A stretch of DNA of 64,000 nucleotides from Knufia peltigerae (lineage: Eukaryota > Ascomycota > Eurotiomycetes > Chaetothyriales > Trichomeriaceae): positions 1 through 64,000 of the forward strand of contig JAPDRN010000021.1 in the NCBI GenBank assembly GCA_030247855.1, read 5' to 3'. Made by a program: the position numbers and the translations under genes. Positions 12,129 through 22,000 of this stretch are shown here, in pieces; positions within the stretch are counted from its first letter, which is position 1, and each line of letters starts with the position of its first letter. The notes beneath the pieces were generated by a model that saw nothing but the letters and a program-made list of their open reading frames with translations, did not search any database and was not told where the DNA came from.

Positions 12129-14648
12129 ATGGCGACGTATATGTCCCCTGTACCAGCAGCCTTAGCCGTCACCTCAAGTAATCCGCGTCGGTCACAATAT
12201 CGTCCGACAACACGACCTGCTGTCAATCGTGCTCTACCGTTGCCCTTCTCGATGGCTTCAGAGACGAATTCAAGAGATGCTCGAAATATGACTGGCGATA
12301 GTTCAGACGACGAAGATCTTGCACCCATAAAACTAAGTGCAGAAGCGCAGGCCATACTAGGGGAGGATGAACCTCAATTTGAAGCAGAAAAGGAGAATCT
12401 GGAGCTGGAACCTCGAATTATAAGGACAACAAGTACATCAAGACGGAGGTGCAAAATTTCACCACTTGAGATACTAAAGGCATCTAGTCCGCCGCAACAG
12501 AGAGATGGCAGCCCTGCTCCACGAGTCGTTCGAGTGACGTCTAATGCAAGACCTCCACCGGCTGCAATCCTAGGAAGAGACGGATCTTTCATGTACAAGA
12601 TTCATGAGCGATCCACTGCTCGTACGCAATCGGAAGCCAACGACTCGGAGACCCCTGCACCGAGGATACGACAAGTTCGCGTCAGTGGAGGGAAGCGCTT
12701 GTCAAGATCGCCTCCCACAAGAACAGATCCCGAAGAGTCTCAGCCTAATCCTGCTGGCACCGAACCTCGGAGTGTCAGCAGGTCGAATAGTCCAAGCATT
12801 CAGGATCTACACAGCAGTCCAGACGAGGAGAGCGCCATACCACCCTCCACAGTGGCACGCCCTCGCAGGGGCGAAGACAATGGAGCTCAAAGCACGATGC
12901 GTGTTCGACGCATTGGGGGCGCTTTGCTGAACAGACCTGTCAGAAGAGGCATGGTTCGCCGATCGAGCGAGGAAGATGAAATTCCTCTTGATAATCAAGA
13001 CCATGAACAACCAGGTACGCCCGAAATGGAGGTTGGAAGGCGAGTAAGAGAGCCTCTATTGGCAGATCTACCGGATGACATACTCGCTCTGCAAGGTAGT
13101 CCACAGCCGGTCAAAGCGGAACTGTCACCAAGAATCGCATCTCCTCAGCCGATGAAACCACCATCACCAAAGGTATCATCAGCGAGGCCAGGTTCCGGAC
13201 GTCAGCTTGCACCAACACCACGATCTCAAGATGTCGCGCGGTCATCATCAAAGTCCTCCAGCTCCCGACGAGATCCTATTTTCAAGATACCGCCAATACC
13301 TTCTGCAGCGTCGGGGCCTGGCCAGGAGAATGAACCTCCACCAACCTTTCGTCGCACCAAGCCTTCCCCAGCTATCCTAGAGATCCACGAAGACCAGCCA
13401 AAGTCTGAGGGAAAACCATCGAACCATGTCTCCCCTTCGCGTCCCCCCCTTGCTACAAAGTCTCATAATACACCACATCGCCCAGCACCTGCGCCTCCCC
13501 CGAAAATGTCCATCCTCGACGCTGCAACATCGAATGCTGGTTCTCGCAACAAACGATCAGTACATTATGTGCTCAATGGCAAGACGTACAGGCGCCTTGA
13601 TTGTATCGGACGCGGTGGCTCCTCTCGTGTATTCCGCATCATGGCCGAGAACTACAAGATCTTCGCGCTGAAGAGGGTCAACCTGGAAGACGCCGACATG
13701 GCCGCTATAGCGGGCTACAAAGGTGAAATTGACCTCCTTAAGCGACTCGAACATGTCGATCGTGTGATCCGCCTGTACGATTACGAAATCAACGAAGAAA
13801 AGGGCGTTCTCAACGTCATGATGGAATTAGGCGAGAGCGATTTCAACAAGATGCTTAACGAACAGCTCAAGTCCGAAAATGCACGAATGGACATCACCTT
13901 CACACGCCACTACTGGAAAGAAATGCTTGAATGTGTGGCGGCAGTACACAAGTACGATATCGTTCATTCTGATTTGAAGCCCGCGAATTTCCTGCTCGTG
14001 AAAGGCCAGTTGAAATTGATCGATTTTGGCATCGCAAACGCAATCGCGGACGACACGGTCAATGTCCACCGTGAAAACCAAATTGGCACGCCGAACTATA
14101 TGAGTCCGGAAAGTCTAGTCGCACAACACGCTCCCGCCGGGTACTCTGGTACAGGCAAAATACTCAAGCTGGGCAAACCAAGCGACGTGTGGAGTTTGGG
14201 ATGCATTCTTTACCAGATGACATATGGCCAGCCACCATTTGCGCACATTACGAAACAGTTCGAACGAATAATGAGCATCCCAAATCCCAAGGTCGAGATT
14301 TCCTTCCCCGGGACAGGCATTGGGGGGGCCGTGGTACCGTTTGGACTTATCAAGACATTGAAACGATGTCTGACGAGGGAGCAGAGTCTGCGGCCGACGG
14401 TGGAAGAACTACTCAGTGATGGTGACCCATTCCTCAACCCTGTGGCCATTAGCCCGGATATGCTTGGTCGTGTGATTGGAAACGTGGTAGGCTATTGCCG
14501 AAGACGAGAGGAATCGATGAGGGCGAGAGGCGAGATCAACGCGCCAGATGGGGTTAGTTGTCTACCCAAGGATGAGGAGATGAAGGGATGGCCATTGGCG
14601 TTTTATGAGAAATTGAGACAGGCACAAGAGGAGGGAACTGCTTGGTGA
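12129..14648 (+). CDS. mps1: Mps1/TTK-family dual-specificity checkpoint kinase
   Basis: A single exon of 839 residues when started at 12129 (context GCGATGGCG; an in-frame ATG lies at 11985). Residues 1-470 are disordered and rich in Ser/Pro/Arg, as usual for N-terminal regulatory parts. The kinase domain spans about 483-770: glycine loop IGRGGSSRVFRI, catalytic lysine FALKRV (K515), HSDLKPANFLL (D615), DFGIA (D632), GTPNYMSPE and DVWSLGCILYQM. The HSDLKPANF and IGTPNYMSPES forms are diagnostic for Mps1/TTK. Known: Mps1 acts at kinetochores in the spindle checkpoint and in spindle-pole duplication. It is complete, with no missing catalytic residue. Confidence 0.93.
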   Translation: MATYMSPVPAALAVTSSNPRRSQYRPTTRPAVNRALPLPFSMASETNSRDARNMTGDSSDDEDLAPIKLSAEAQAILGEDEPQFEAEKENLELEPRIIRTTSTSRRRCKISPLEILKASSPPQQRDGSPAPRVVRVTSNARPPPAAILGRDGSFMYKIHERSTARTQSEANDSETPAPRIRQVRVSGGKRLSRSPPTRTDPEESQPNPAGTEPRSVSRSNSPSIQDLHSSPDEESAIPPSTVARPRRGEDNGAQSTMRVRRIGGALLNRPVRRGMVRRSSEEDEIPLDNQDHEQPGTPEMEVGRRVREPLLADLPDDILALQGSPQPVKAELSPRIASPQPMKPPSPKVSSARPGSGRQLAPTPRSQDVARSSSKSSSSRRDPIFKIPPIPSAASGPGQENEPPPTFRRTKPSPAILEIHEDQPKSEGKPSNHVSPSRPPLATKSHNTPHRPAPAPPPKMSILDAATSNAGSRNKRSVHYVLNGKTYRRLDCIGRGGSSRVFRIMAENYKIFALKRVNLEDADMAAIAGYKGEIDLLKRLEHVDRVIRLYDYEINEEKGVLNVMMELGESDFNKMLNEQLKSENARMDITFTRHYWKEMLECVAAVHKYDIVHSDLKPANFLLVKGQLKLIDFGIANAIADDTVNVHRENQIGTPNYMSPESLVAQHAPAGYSGTGKILKLGKPSDVWSLGCILYQMTYGQPPFAHITKQFERIMSIPNPKVEISFPGTGIGGAVVPFGLIKTLKRCLTREQSLRPTVEELLSDGDPFLNPVAISPDMLGRVIGNVVGYCRRREESMRARGEINAPDGVSCLPKDEEMKGWPLAFYEKLRQAQEEGTAW

Positions 14649-15237
14649 GAGTGAGAGAGATGTAGGTTGGAAGAGAGAGCGAGAAAGAGACAGAGAGAGA
14701 GATGATGTGATTGAACGTCTACGAGTATTTTTGGCGGGTTTTGGGCTTGGTGTGTCTCTGTGTCTTGGGGATTCGCTTTTTGGATTTCAGCGATGTGTTG
14801 AAGCTCGAACAGCATGCGTAGGTTGTTTTGAGCAAATTGCTCATCGCGACACTTCTGCGCCCTTGGTTTGTTGATTGTTTGTTTTCTGCTGCGTTTGAGC
14901 GCTTCTTGCTATTTTTCGTTTATACTGTTAAGTATAATTATCAACATCGTCGAGGCAAATCGAATGAACCTTGACTCGTTGTTCCCTGAAGAAGCATGTC
15001 CAATTTTCTGAGCCGACACGTCCTTGTCTTTGTTTTTCTAGGGCCTTTTAGAATATTTGCCGTGACCTGCGTGACTTCTGTAATCTGTACGTACTGATAG
15101 AATGACTTTGAACCACACCTTTTGGGTTGGGAATAAAATAATATCGAGTTACTTTTTGGGATGTATGTACCCATGTTACCTACCTGGTATATAGATATTA
15201 TATATATATATATATATATATACAGGCAATCTAGGTA
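14649..15237. other. Convergent 3' flank, GA-rich tract and TA repeat
   Basis: Separates convergent Mps1 (+) and the oxidoreductase gene (-). It starts with a GA-rich run (about 14646-14702) and ends with a (TA)12 run. No coding signal. Confidence 0.6.
15199..15222. repeat. (TA)12 microsatellite
   Basis: Twelve uninterrupted TA units just downstream of the oxidoreductase stop codon. Confidence 0.95.
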
Positions 15238-15840
15238 TCACTCTCCACGAACAGGTAACCCTGCCTTTTTGTAGACCGCATCGATGACGTCCATGATCCT
15301 AATACTTTGTTCCATACTAACCCAAGGTCCTTTGTAAGTATAACTTGACCTCTTCCCACCGGTTTGTTTCCCTTCGACCTCTCGTATCTTTCTAACAAAC
15401 CCTTCAAGTTGATATCGATACGAAGTCCACCATTCCTCGCCCACCACTTTACCCGTCTTTTCATCCCTTTCTTCTCTTTCCCACTCGGGTCCTCCGACGT
15501 AACAAGTTTTGGGTTTACCTTTTTTTCCACGCTTCACAACTTTTCCCGTGGAGGCGTCTCTCGTCAAAGGGGTCACGACGATTTCGTGCTTCAACCAAGG
15601 GCCCGCGAAATTGCCGAATTGGATCTCTGCTCTCTCACATTCGATCTGAACGCTTGGAGGAGGAACCCACACTCGAGGCACAAGCCCAAAAAGTTTGGGC
15701 AAGTATAGGTCACAATCTGTGATTGCTTTTGCTTCGGAATGGTCAGGACCTTCGAATGAGATTACCGCCGTCATTGCGTCGTCGATCAAAGGGTCGGTAG
15801 AATTGATTCTCGGTCTTGCTTCTAGGACCCGGAAACCCTG

Positions 15841-15884
<44 letters not shown>

Positions 15885-16752
15885 TATCATCATCATCATC
15901 GTCGTCACCAGGTAATGTGCGTCCAGGTACTGTACTTCCACGCCCATGTTCAATGTCCGTGCCTGTTGTACTACTCTCCGCAACAGACCGAAATGGCGGT
16001 GTCTTTTGATCCGCAAAGTAACAAGAAGCACTATAAACGTACGTCAAATCCATCGAACTCCCACCTCCGAGAGGGTACTTGAACCGGATGTCGTCTTGGC
16101 CGAGCACCCCGGCGGGTAGGATCATCGAGGACTTTACGGACACGACTCGGCCGTACTCCCCCCCGGTCAGCATGGCCTTGACCGTGTGGGCGGCCGGGTG
16201 GAAGAGCCAGTGGAAGGCCTCGAGGGCGACTTTCCCGTTGCGCCTGGCGGCGGCGGCGACCTCCCGGGCCTCTCGAGCGTTGGAAGTGATGGGTTTCTCG
16301 ACCAGAACGTGTTTGCCTGCCTCGAGAGCCGCCAACGTCCACCGGTAGTGCAGCCCGTTGGGGAGCGGGATGTAAACCGCGTCGATGTCTGGGTCGTGGA
16401 TGACCTCTTCGTACGACCCGTACGCCTTCACCTCACCGGGGAGACTTTCCTTGTGGTGGGCGATCTGGGCCTCGGCCCGGGGTTTTGATCTTGCCGCGAT
16501 GGCCGTGATGAGGGCGGTCGGGTGAGTCGACACCGGTTCGATGATGGAAACGTAGTTGATCTCGGCCGCCCCGAGGATTCCAATCCGCAACGGTTTGAAG
16601 GGTGGCGATTCATTGTCGGTGTCGGTGTTGAGAGACTTTAGTTTTTGGGTCGTGGTGGTTTTGATGATTGTGTTGACATTGTTGTTCCAATCGTGGAAGT
16701 AAAGAAGCCACTGGATCAAAAGGTACAGACAACGTGTCAGTGTCACAAGCAA
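15238..16752 (-). CDS. Gfo/Idh/MocA oxidoreductase (dihydrodiol / D-xylose dehydrogenase type) with poly-Asp insertion
   Basis: An uninterrupted frame of 504 residues. Residues 1-19 (LYLLIQWLLYFHDW) could be a membrane anchor. The NAD(P)-binding fold starts at about 55 (RIGILGAAEIN), with VYIPLPNGLHYRW and HVLVEKPITSNA (K153 in the EKP motif) and the substrate-domain motif EAFHWLFHP (178-186). This order is that of dimeric dihydrodiol dehydrogenase/NADP D-xylose dehydrogenase relatives, which oxidise sugars or trans-dihydrodiols. After YPLGGGSSMDL (residues about 226-236) the expected short connection is replaced by about 65 residues, including D283-D304 (one Asn), encoded by an ATC microsatellite. 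Lys-rich loops near 410-430 are also long for the family. The frame stays open, so it is not a pseudogene by sequence; activity is uncertain. Confidence 0.85.
15841..15906 (-). repeat. Coding (GAT/GAC)22 trinucleotide repeat encoding poly-Asp
   Basis: On the + strand: ATC x14, one ATT, ATC x5, GTC x2. In the oxidoreductase frame this gives Asp, with one Asn. The same run reads as polyhistidine in one + frame and polymethionine in another - frame, neither of which is a gene. Confidence 0.97.
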
Positions 16753-17086
16753 GTAGAGACGTTGGGTATGTTAAGGTACTACAGGGTAAGTCATTGAAGG
16801 GATCAACACTGCTTTTGTTTGCCGTACAACAAAGTCCTCTTCAGCCGACCCGTGTCATGAGGTGTATACTCGAAAATCGTAGTAGACAGTATTTTTTCAA
16901 GATTGGCAGGTCGAACGGCATATGGAACTTGGACTTACTCTCGCGACCCAAGACATATTTGTTTCTTTTTAAGAAATCAAAAATATCAAGGTGTTGTTTG
17001 CTGCTTTTTTCCCACGATTAAAACATCGAAAAATATACGGAGTGATGAGGTCGTTTTTTTGGCATTTAAAAGTGATTGCGGGTTCA

Positions 17087-17098
17087 GTACCTAGGTAC
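17087..17098. promoter_or_regulatory. Perfect palindrome GTACCTAGGTAC, copy 1
   Basis: A 12-bp dyad 335 bp upstream of the oxidoreductase start, identical to the copy at 17540-17551. It has the form of a binding site for a dimeric regulator, but no such factor is known to me for this sequence. Confidence 0.35.
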
Positions 17099-17421
17099 AA
17101 GGACGCGTAATCAATCGGACGAGGTTGTACTCAATACCCCCGTATCTTTTATTCCCATCTACAAGCAACGACAAGAACAAGATGTGATTGTTTTGGCAAA
17201 TGGACGGATCGCAACGGACGAAAGTTCGGCCCCATGATTCTCTCTTGAGAAGACAACATGAGAATAGGCGACATGATTAAATTATTCGGAAACCCGGTCA
17301 CTTTCGTCCAATCAATAAATAAACAACGTACAGTATTTGCCGATGTTGGTGTCGGACGTTGCTGGTCGCCTAAACCTGTTCAACAGCTGGCCACATACAG
17401 GCAGGGATTGAGTCAAAAGAA

Positions 17422-17457
17422 CCTACCTACCGGTAAGCATTTACCTCGGTAGGTAGG
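17422..17457. repeat. Inverted repeat, 11-bp arms (CCTACCTACCG / CGGTAGGTAGG), 14-nt loop
   Basis: The arms at 17422-17432 and 17447-17457 are perfectly complementary. The repeat lies about 200 bp beyond the ABC transporter stop, so it could form a hairpin in that 3' flank, or it could be part of a degraded small repeat element. Confidence 0.5.
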
Positions 17458-17539
17458 GAGTATCCCTCTGAGGTACCTAACTGAATTCCATGATGGAGAT
17501 GAGATGGTACATTATTTACAGTACAACAGGACTACCTAT

Positions 17540-17551
17540 GTACCTAGGTAC
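17540..17551. promoter_or_regulatory. Perfect palindrome GTACCTAGGTAC, copy 2
   Basis: Identical to the copy at 17087-17098; followed at once by TCCGTAT. It lies 101 bp past the ABC transporter stop codon. Confidence 0.35.
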
Positions 17552-17651
17552 TCCGTATCTGAGCCCAAACACCGCCCCGTTCCCAAGCGAGGCTAACGGT
17601 ATCAGATGGTAACGCCTTTTTTTATGCTCCTTCATCAAATGCTTATGCTTG

Positions 17652-20600
17652 TTATGCTTGATCTAAAGACTGTGCCAGACACATTTCATAATATCTTCCC
17701 TTGAGTCGTTGTAGTTCCGCGTGAGTTCCCATCTCGGCGATTCTTCCATTGGCAAACACAAAAATGACGTCCGCATCTCGAATGGTCGAAAGCCGGTGCG
17801 CCACGGCTATTGTGGTTCGGGTCATGGAAGCTTCGTCGAGGGCGGCTTGAACCAGACGTTCCGACTGCGTGTCGAGGGCCGACGTCGCCTCATCCAGCAA
17901 CAGCAGCTTTGGATTTCGGATCAACGCTCGGGCGATGGCGATCCGCTGTCGTTGCCCACCAGAGAACTGCATCCCCCGGGATCCGCAGGGCGTGTCGAAG
18001 CCTTCTGGCAGGGAGATGACAAAGTCCAGCGCGTTGGCCTTGCGACAAGCCTCCTTGACTTGCTCCTCCGACGGTTCAAAGTCCAGTCCCAAGGACACAT
18101 TCTCGCGGACGGAGCCTTGGTATAGTGTGGGCTCCTGCTGGACCAGAGACATGTGCCCGCGGTACAAGCGTGGAGACATCTCCGCGATATCCTTGTGTGC
18201 CAGACAGATCCGGCCAGAGCTTGGGTCGTAAAATCGTTCCAACAAGGCGATCAATGTTGACTTGCCGCAACCTGAAGCGCCAACGTAGGCCACAAACTGG
18301 CCAGGTTCGATGGTCATGGAAATGCCACGAAGGACTCGAGCCGTGTCGCGTTGACGATACCTGAACTCTATATCCTCGAGGTCGACAGGACCTTCACCTT
18401 CCGGACCGGTTTTCTTGTTCTCGTCGGTTTCACGGATGGTCGGCTTCAGTGTCCGCAGCCACAGGATATAGTTGGCCGCTCCGCGAGCGGCCGTCAGACT
18501 CGTGGAGTATCCGAAGAATTGACCGGCCGCTTGACCGGCGAACAATACACCCACGAAGATGATGTAGAATTGGGCGGTAGTGTACTCGCCCGAGGCCAGT
18601 AATCGACTGCCATACCAGAATCCCAGAGCCATGGCAAGGAACTCGATCGACTGTGACAGTGAAAACCAGAACATGGTCCAGACCAATGCCTTTGTCGATC
18701 TCAGCACGACTTTGCCCAACATACCCGAGTACTGTCGGAGAACATGGCCTTCGAGAGTCAAAGATGCCACGGTCCGGATCGAGGTGACCGCTTCGCTTGC
18801 CAAACCCGCACTTTCTGCAAAGTTCTCCGAATTCCCCGCTTGCAGCTTCGTCTCGAGACGGATTCTGAGATATCCGGCCATGAGAAGGGGTGGAAGGGCA
18901 CCGAACACGACGACCAGGCCCAGTTTCCATCCATAGGCGAGCGCAAGAGCACTGCTCGAGACGATATTGACGATAACGATAAAGATGAGAAGGATGTTTG
19001 CCGATATCAACTCCTGCAGCTGGGTGGGTAGAACCGATAATTTCGACGTGAGAGCACCAGACGTGTTCTCTGGAATGTCGAAGAACTCGATGTCTTGATC
19101 CAATACTCGCTGGAACATTTCAGCCCGATAGCGGTGGGTGACAACTTGTGAAACAACGTTGCACGTCCAGCCAATCGTGAAATATCCCACCAAATTTCCT
19201 AGAGCCACGACGAAGAACATCAGAGCATAGAAATCCGCACGCTCTTGTGCCTCGTGGCCGGTCAATTCGAAAACGGTGAGCAGTCTCGAAAACAAGAGGG
19301 CCTGTCCGGGGAATGTTGCGCCGCATATCAATACTGCTATGGTTGACAACAAGAAGCACCAGTAGAGGTTCTTCTGTTCATAGAACATGATTAAGATGCA
19401 TTTTATGAGCGAATAACCCAGAGTTCCCACGGGCGCCTTTTGTTTCTCCAGATCGCCAGCTTGGGATGTGGCTGTGGTATGAGTACGCTCAAGTGTCACT
19501 CGTTCACCAGCAGCTCCAAGAGCTTTCTTTTCCTGGAGAATCTTGTCGTTCTCTTCTTGCTCGTCAGCCCCCAAATCTTGCGCACGAACTAGCGCAGCGT
19601 AATGACCGTTGCTTTCGATCAATTCGTGATGTGTGCCTTGCTCGACAATTTTCCCCTGCGAGATGACCGCGATGTTGTCAGCACTTTTCACAGTGGCCAG
19701 TTTGTGGGCAATGACCAAAGTAGTCCGATCTTTCGACACTCGATTTAAGGCATCCTGAACCACTTTCTCTGCCTTCGGGTCCAGGGCACTGGTAGCTTCA
19801 TCGAGCAACAGGATCTTAGGGTCCGATACGATACTTCGTGCGATTGCAATTCGTTGTCGTTGACCTCCACTCAAAGCTCCGGCTCGCTCGCCAACTTCAG
19901 TGTCGTAGCCATTCGGAAGCTCGTTTATGAATACATCGGCATTGCTGGCTTTGCAAGCTTCTTGCACAAGCTCCATTTGTCTTTCTCGAGGCAAATCTCG
20001 TTGCTCATCCACGAAACCGTTGGCAACGTTCTGAAAGATGGTACCCCGGAACAAAACAGGTTCTTGCTGGACAAGGCGGATGCGGCTCCTCAGCCATTTC
20101 ACATTATATTGTTCCAGGTCCAGGCCATCAAGGATTATCCTCCCTGAGCTAGGCAGGTACCACCGTTCCAGTAAGCCAACCATGGTGCTTTTGCCACTAC
20201 CGGATGCACCGACAAGGGCCGTCGTCTTACCGGCTGGAATCGTCAAGCTGAAATCTCGTAGTACTTCGGCTGATGGGCGGGAAGGGTAGGCAAATGATAA
20301 ATCGAGGATCTCAATCTGCCCTTGGCAACTCTCGGGCTGCTTTCCGGAAGGATCGAGAGGGTCAAGCTGTGTAGGTTTGTCGATGATGCTAAATAACTCC
20401 GAAGCCGAAGACGCGGCGTTTGTGAATGACTGAATCTGCGGTGCAAGCATGGAGATGGAAGTGGCTGCTATGGTGACTGAAAGGACAACAGTAAAGACTT
20501 TGCCTACGTCGGCAACCTCGCCACTCTCGTACATCCGAAATCCTTTCCAGAATGCGAGTGCGATAGCCGAGTAGACACAGAAGTATTCGGTTGAGAAGAG

Positions 20601-21446
20601 AACCCCATAGTTTGGCGACTTCTTGTTGCCTTCTTGGTGTGCTTGCTGCAAAAAGACATCGTACTTTTCCGCCATTTTCTTCCGGGCGTAGAAGGCATGG
20701 ACTGTCCGGATGGACGATAAGACTTCTTCTGCGAGGACAGCGGCGCGTGAGTATATTCGTGTTATCCTGGCCTCCTGGGTGGCATCGATTGCTATGCAGA
20801 TGCCGGTGACGAGGAAGATAGCAGGAATGACAGACATGGTGATCAACGCTAGTTTCCACTGAGATGCCAACGCAACCACAAATGCAGAAAAGAACATGGA
20901 AAGTGACTGGATGGTAAAGACCAGTTTCTCAGCAATGCCTGTTTGTATGCGATTTCCATTGGTAGTGACCTGAGTGGCGATTGCTCCATTGCTCTGCTTA
21001 TCGAAATGCCAGACCTCTTGTCGCAATGTACATTCAAGGAACACTCGTCGAAGGGTCCGAGTGGTTCGTATAGCTGAAATGGTGACGGCAGCTGTGGAAA
21101 TATACGTGAGGACGAATTTCCCAATGAAGAGGTAGATGAACCACAGTACGAAATGATCCACGTCGGCCTTGAATGCCTCGGGACTCTCGTCGCCAGCATT
21201 GTAATTGTTGAACTTGTTGGTGAAGCTACCGAAGATAATCGACATCAACGGTAAAGACGCGCCTGATGCGATGGCGCAGATGAAGGCGATGACATTGAGA
21301 GTCCAGTCGTATTTGTCGGCATATCTGAAGATTCGAAGATAGTCTGTGATACTGCCTTCGGCCTCCTTCTCTTCAGGAGTAGGAGCGTGTGAGGATGATT
21401 GACTGCCATCCTGACTTGGTCGCTTTTTTTCTGTTTCATCCGCCAT
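17652..21446 (-). CDS. Full-size ABC transporter, MDR/P-glycoprotein type (ABCB)
   Basis: A single exon of 1264 residues with the order TMD1-NBD1-TMD2-NBD2. NBD1 has Walker A GASGSGKST (residues about 413-421), signature LSGGQRQRIAIARS (about 522) and Walker B ILLLDEATSALD. NBD2 has Walker A GASGCGKST (about 1056), signature FSGGQRQRIAIARAL (about 1159) and LLLLDEATSALD. Each TMD shows about six hydrophobic spans. All ATP-site residues are present, so both sites look competent. Known: fungal members, such as the Pmd1/leptomycin-resistance type and AfuMDR1, export hydrophobic drugs, toxins or lipopeptides across the plasma membrane. The start MADETEKKRPSQDG is typical. It is divergent from the Zn2Cys6 regulator at 22001, with 554 bp between the starts. 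Confidence 0.95.
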   Translation of the reverse strand: MADETEKKRPSQDGSQSSSHAPTPEEKEAEGSITDYLRIFRYADKYDWTLNVIAFICAIASGASLPLMSIIFGSFTNKFNNYNAGDESPEAFKADVDHFVLWFIYLFIGKFVLTYISTAAVTISAIRTTRTLRRVFLECTLRQEVWHFDKQSNGAIATQVTTNGNRIQTGIAEKLVFTIQSLSMFFSAFVVALASQWKLALITMSVIPAIFLVTGICIAIDATQEARITRIYSRAAVLAEEVLSSIRTVHAFYARKKMAEKYDVFLQQAHQEGNKKSPNYGVLFSTEYFCVYSAIALAFWKGFRMYESGEVADVGKVFTVVLSVTIAATSISMLAPQIQSFTNAASSASELFSIIDKPTQLDPLDPSGKQPESCQGQIEILDLSFAYPSRPSAEVLRDFSLTIPAGKTTALVGASGSGKSTMVGLLERWYLPSSGRIILDGLDLEQYNVKWLRSRIRLVQQEPVLFRGTIFQNVANGFVDEQRDLPRERQMELVQEACKASNADVFINELPNGYDTEVGERAGALSGGQRQRIAIARSIVSDPKILLLDEATSALDPKAEKVVQDALNRVSKDRTTLVIAHKLATVKSADNIAVISQGKIVEQGTHHELIESNGHYAALVRAQDLGADEQEENDKILQEKKALGAAGERVTLERTHTTATSQAGDLEKQKAPVGTLGYSLIKCILIMFYEQKNLYWCFLLSTIAVLICGATFPGQALLFSRLLTVFELTGHEAQERADFYALMFFVVALGNLVGYFTIGWTCNVVSQVVTHRYRAEMFQRVLDQDIEFFDIPENTSGALTSKLSVLPTQLQELISANILLIFIVIVNIVSSSALALAYGWKLGLVVVFGALPPLLMAGYLRIRLETKLQAGNSENFAESAGLASEAVTSIRTVASLTLEGHVLRQYSGMLGKVVLRSTKALVWTMFWFSLSQSIEFLAMALGFWYGSRLLASGEYTTAQFYIIFVGVLFAGQAAGQFFGYSTSLTAARGAANYILWLRTLKPTIRETDENKKTGPEGEGPVDLEDIEFRYRQRDTARVLRGISMTIEPGQFVAYVGASGCGKSTLIALLERFYDPSSGRICLAHKDIAEMSPRLYRGHMSLVQQEPTLYQGSVRENVSLGLDFEPSEEQVKEACRKANALDFVISLPEGFDTPCGSRGMQFSGGQRQRIAIARALIRNPKLLLLDEATSALDTQSERLVQAALDEASMTRTTIAVAHRLSTIRDADVIFVFANGRIAEMGTHAELQRLKGRYYEMCLAQSLDQA

Positions 21447-22000
21447 TCGAAGGGATGATCAACGACAAAACTTTCGACGACGAACTATTCAGATAAAGAC
21501 ATATCAGCGCCGGGTCTCATATTTGTAGCGCACAGATGAATTCTTTCCGGATACGAGACAAGAGTCCAGGCTGCCATTTCTCGGGAGACGCAGACAAACC
21601 TTCCGGGGCGTTGAAGGTGATTGCCATCTTGTCATAGCGACTGGGGATGAATGAAATAGTCGAAAATCATGAGACGCGATAGGTGAAGTGGGCGATGGTT
21701 GGAGTCATTCGTCGACGTCAAGACTGTGGACTCTGGACTTGGCCGCAATCTTCACGAGTCTAGTCCATGATCTTTTTACTCATCTAGGCCAGTGGGAGGA
21801 GAGAAATAAGTGGTACGTGTCATGGCATCTTTCGGATTCCTCGGACGCCGCCCTCGCGTCGCCGTCGCCGACCAGTCAACAGCATCAAACACCACGACCC
21901 AGAAAGGTACCTCTTGGGCTAGGAAAAAAGTCCAACCCTTTGGATTGTCCGCGACAAGTCCATGCCGATGGCTCTGCCGCGCTGTTGAAGCGCCACAACC
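21447..22000. other. Shared divergent promoter region, ABC pump / Zn2Cys6 regulator
   Basis: 554 bp between two start codons. It contains CGG triplets, among them CGG-N3-CCG at 21842-21850 and CGGATTCCTCGG just before it. That is the kind of half-site spacing Zn2Cys6 dimers bind, but such triplets are common in DNA of this composition. No coding exon is supported; a stop codon at 21986-21988 closes the regulator frame upstream. Confidence 0.5.

Larger units (their letters stand above)
16753..17651. other. 0.9-kb intergenic region rich in TACCTAGGTA-type palindromes
   Basis: Promoter side of the oxidoreductase gene and 3' flank of the ABC transporter gene. No coding exon seen. It carries two identical 12-bp palindromes, an 11-bp inverted repeat and several partial TACCTA/TAGGTA copies (for example at about 17472). 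The first half is A/T-rich. Confidence 0.6.

Noticed and set aside
14646..14702. GA-rich tract considered as a transposon end or structured RNA
   Set aside because: Simple purine run without inverted repeats or target duplications.
15816..16082. Polyhistidine (+) and polymethionine (-) open frames
   Set aside because: Alternative readings of the ATC microsatellite that encodes poly-Asp in the dehydrogenase frame.
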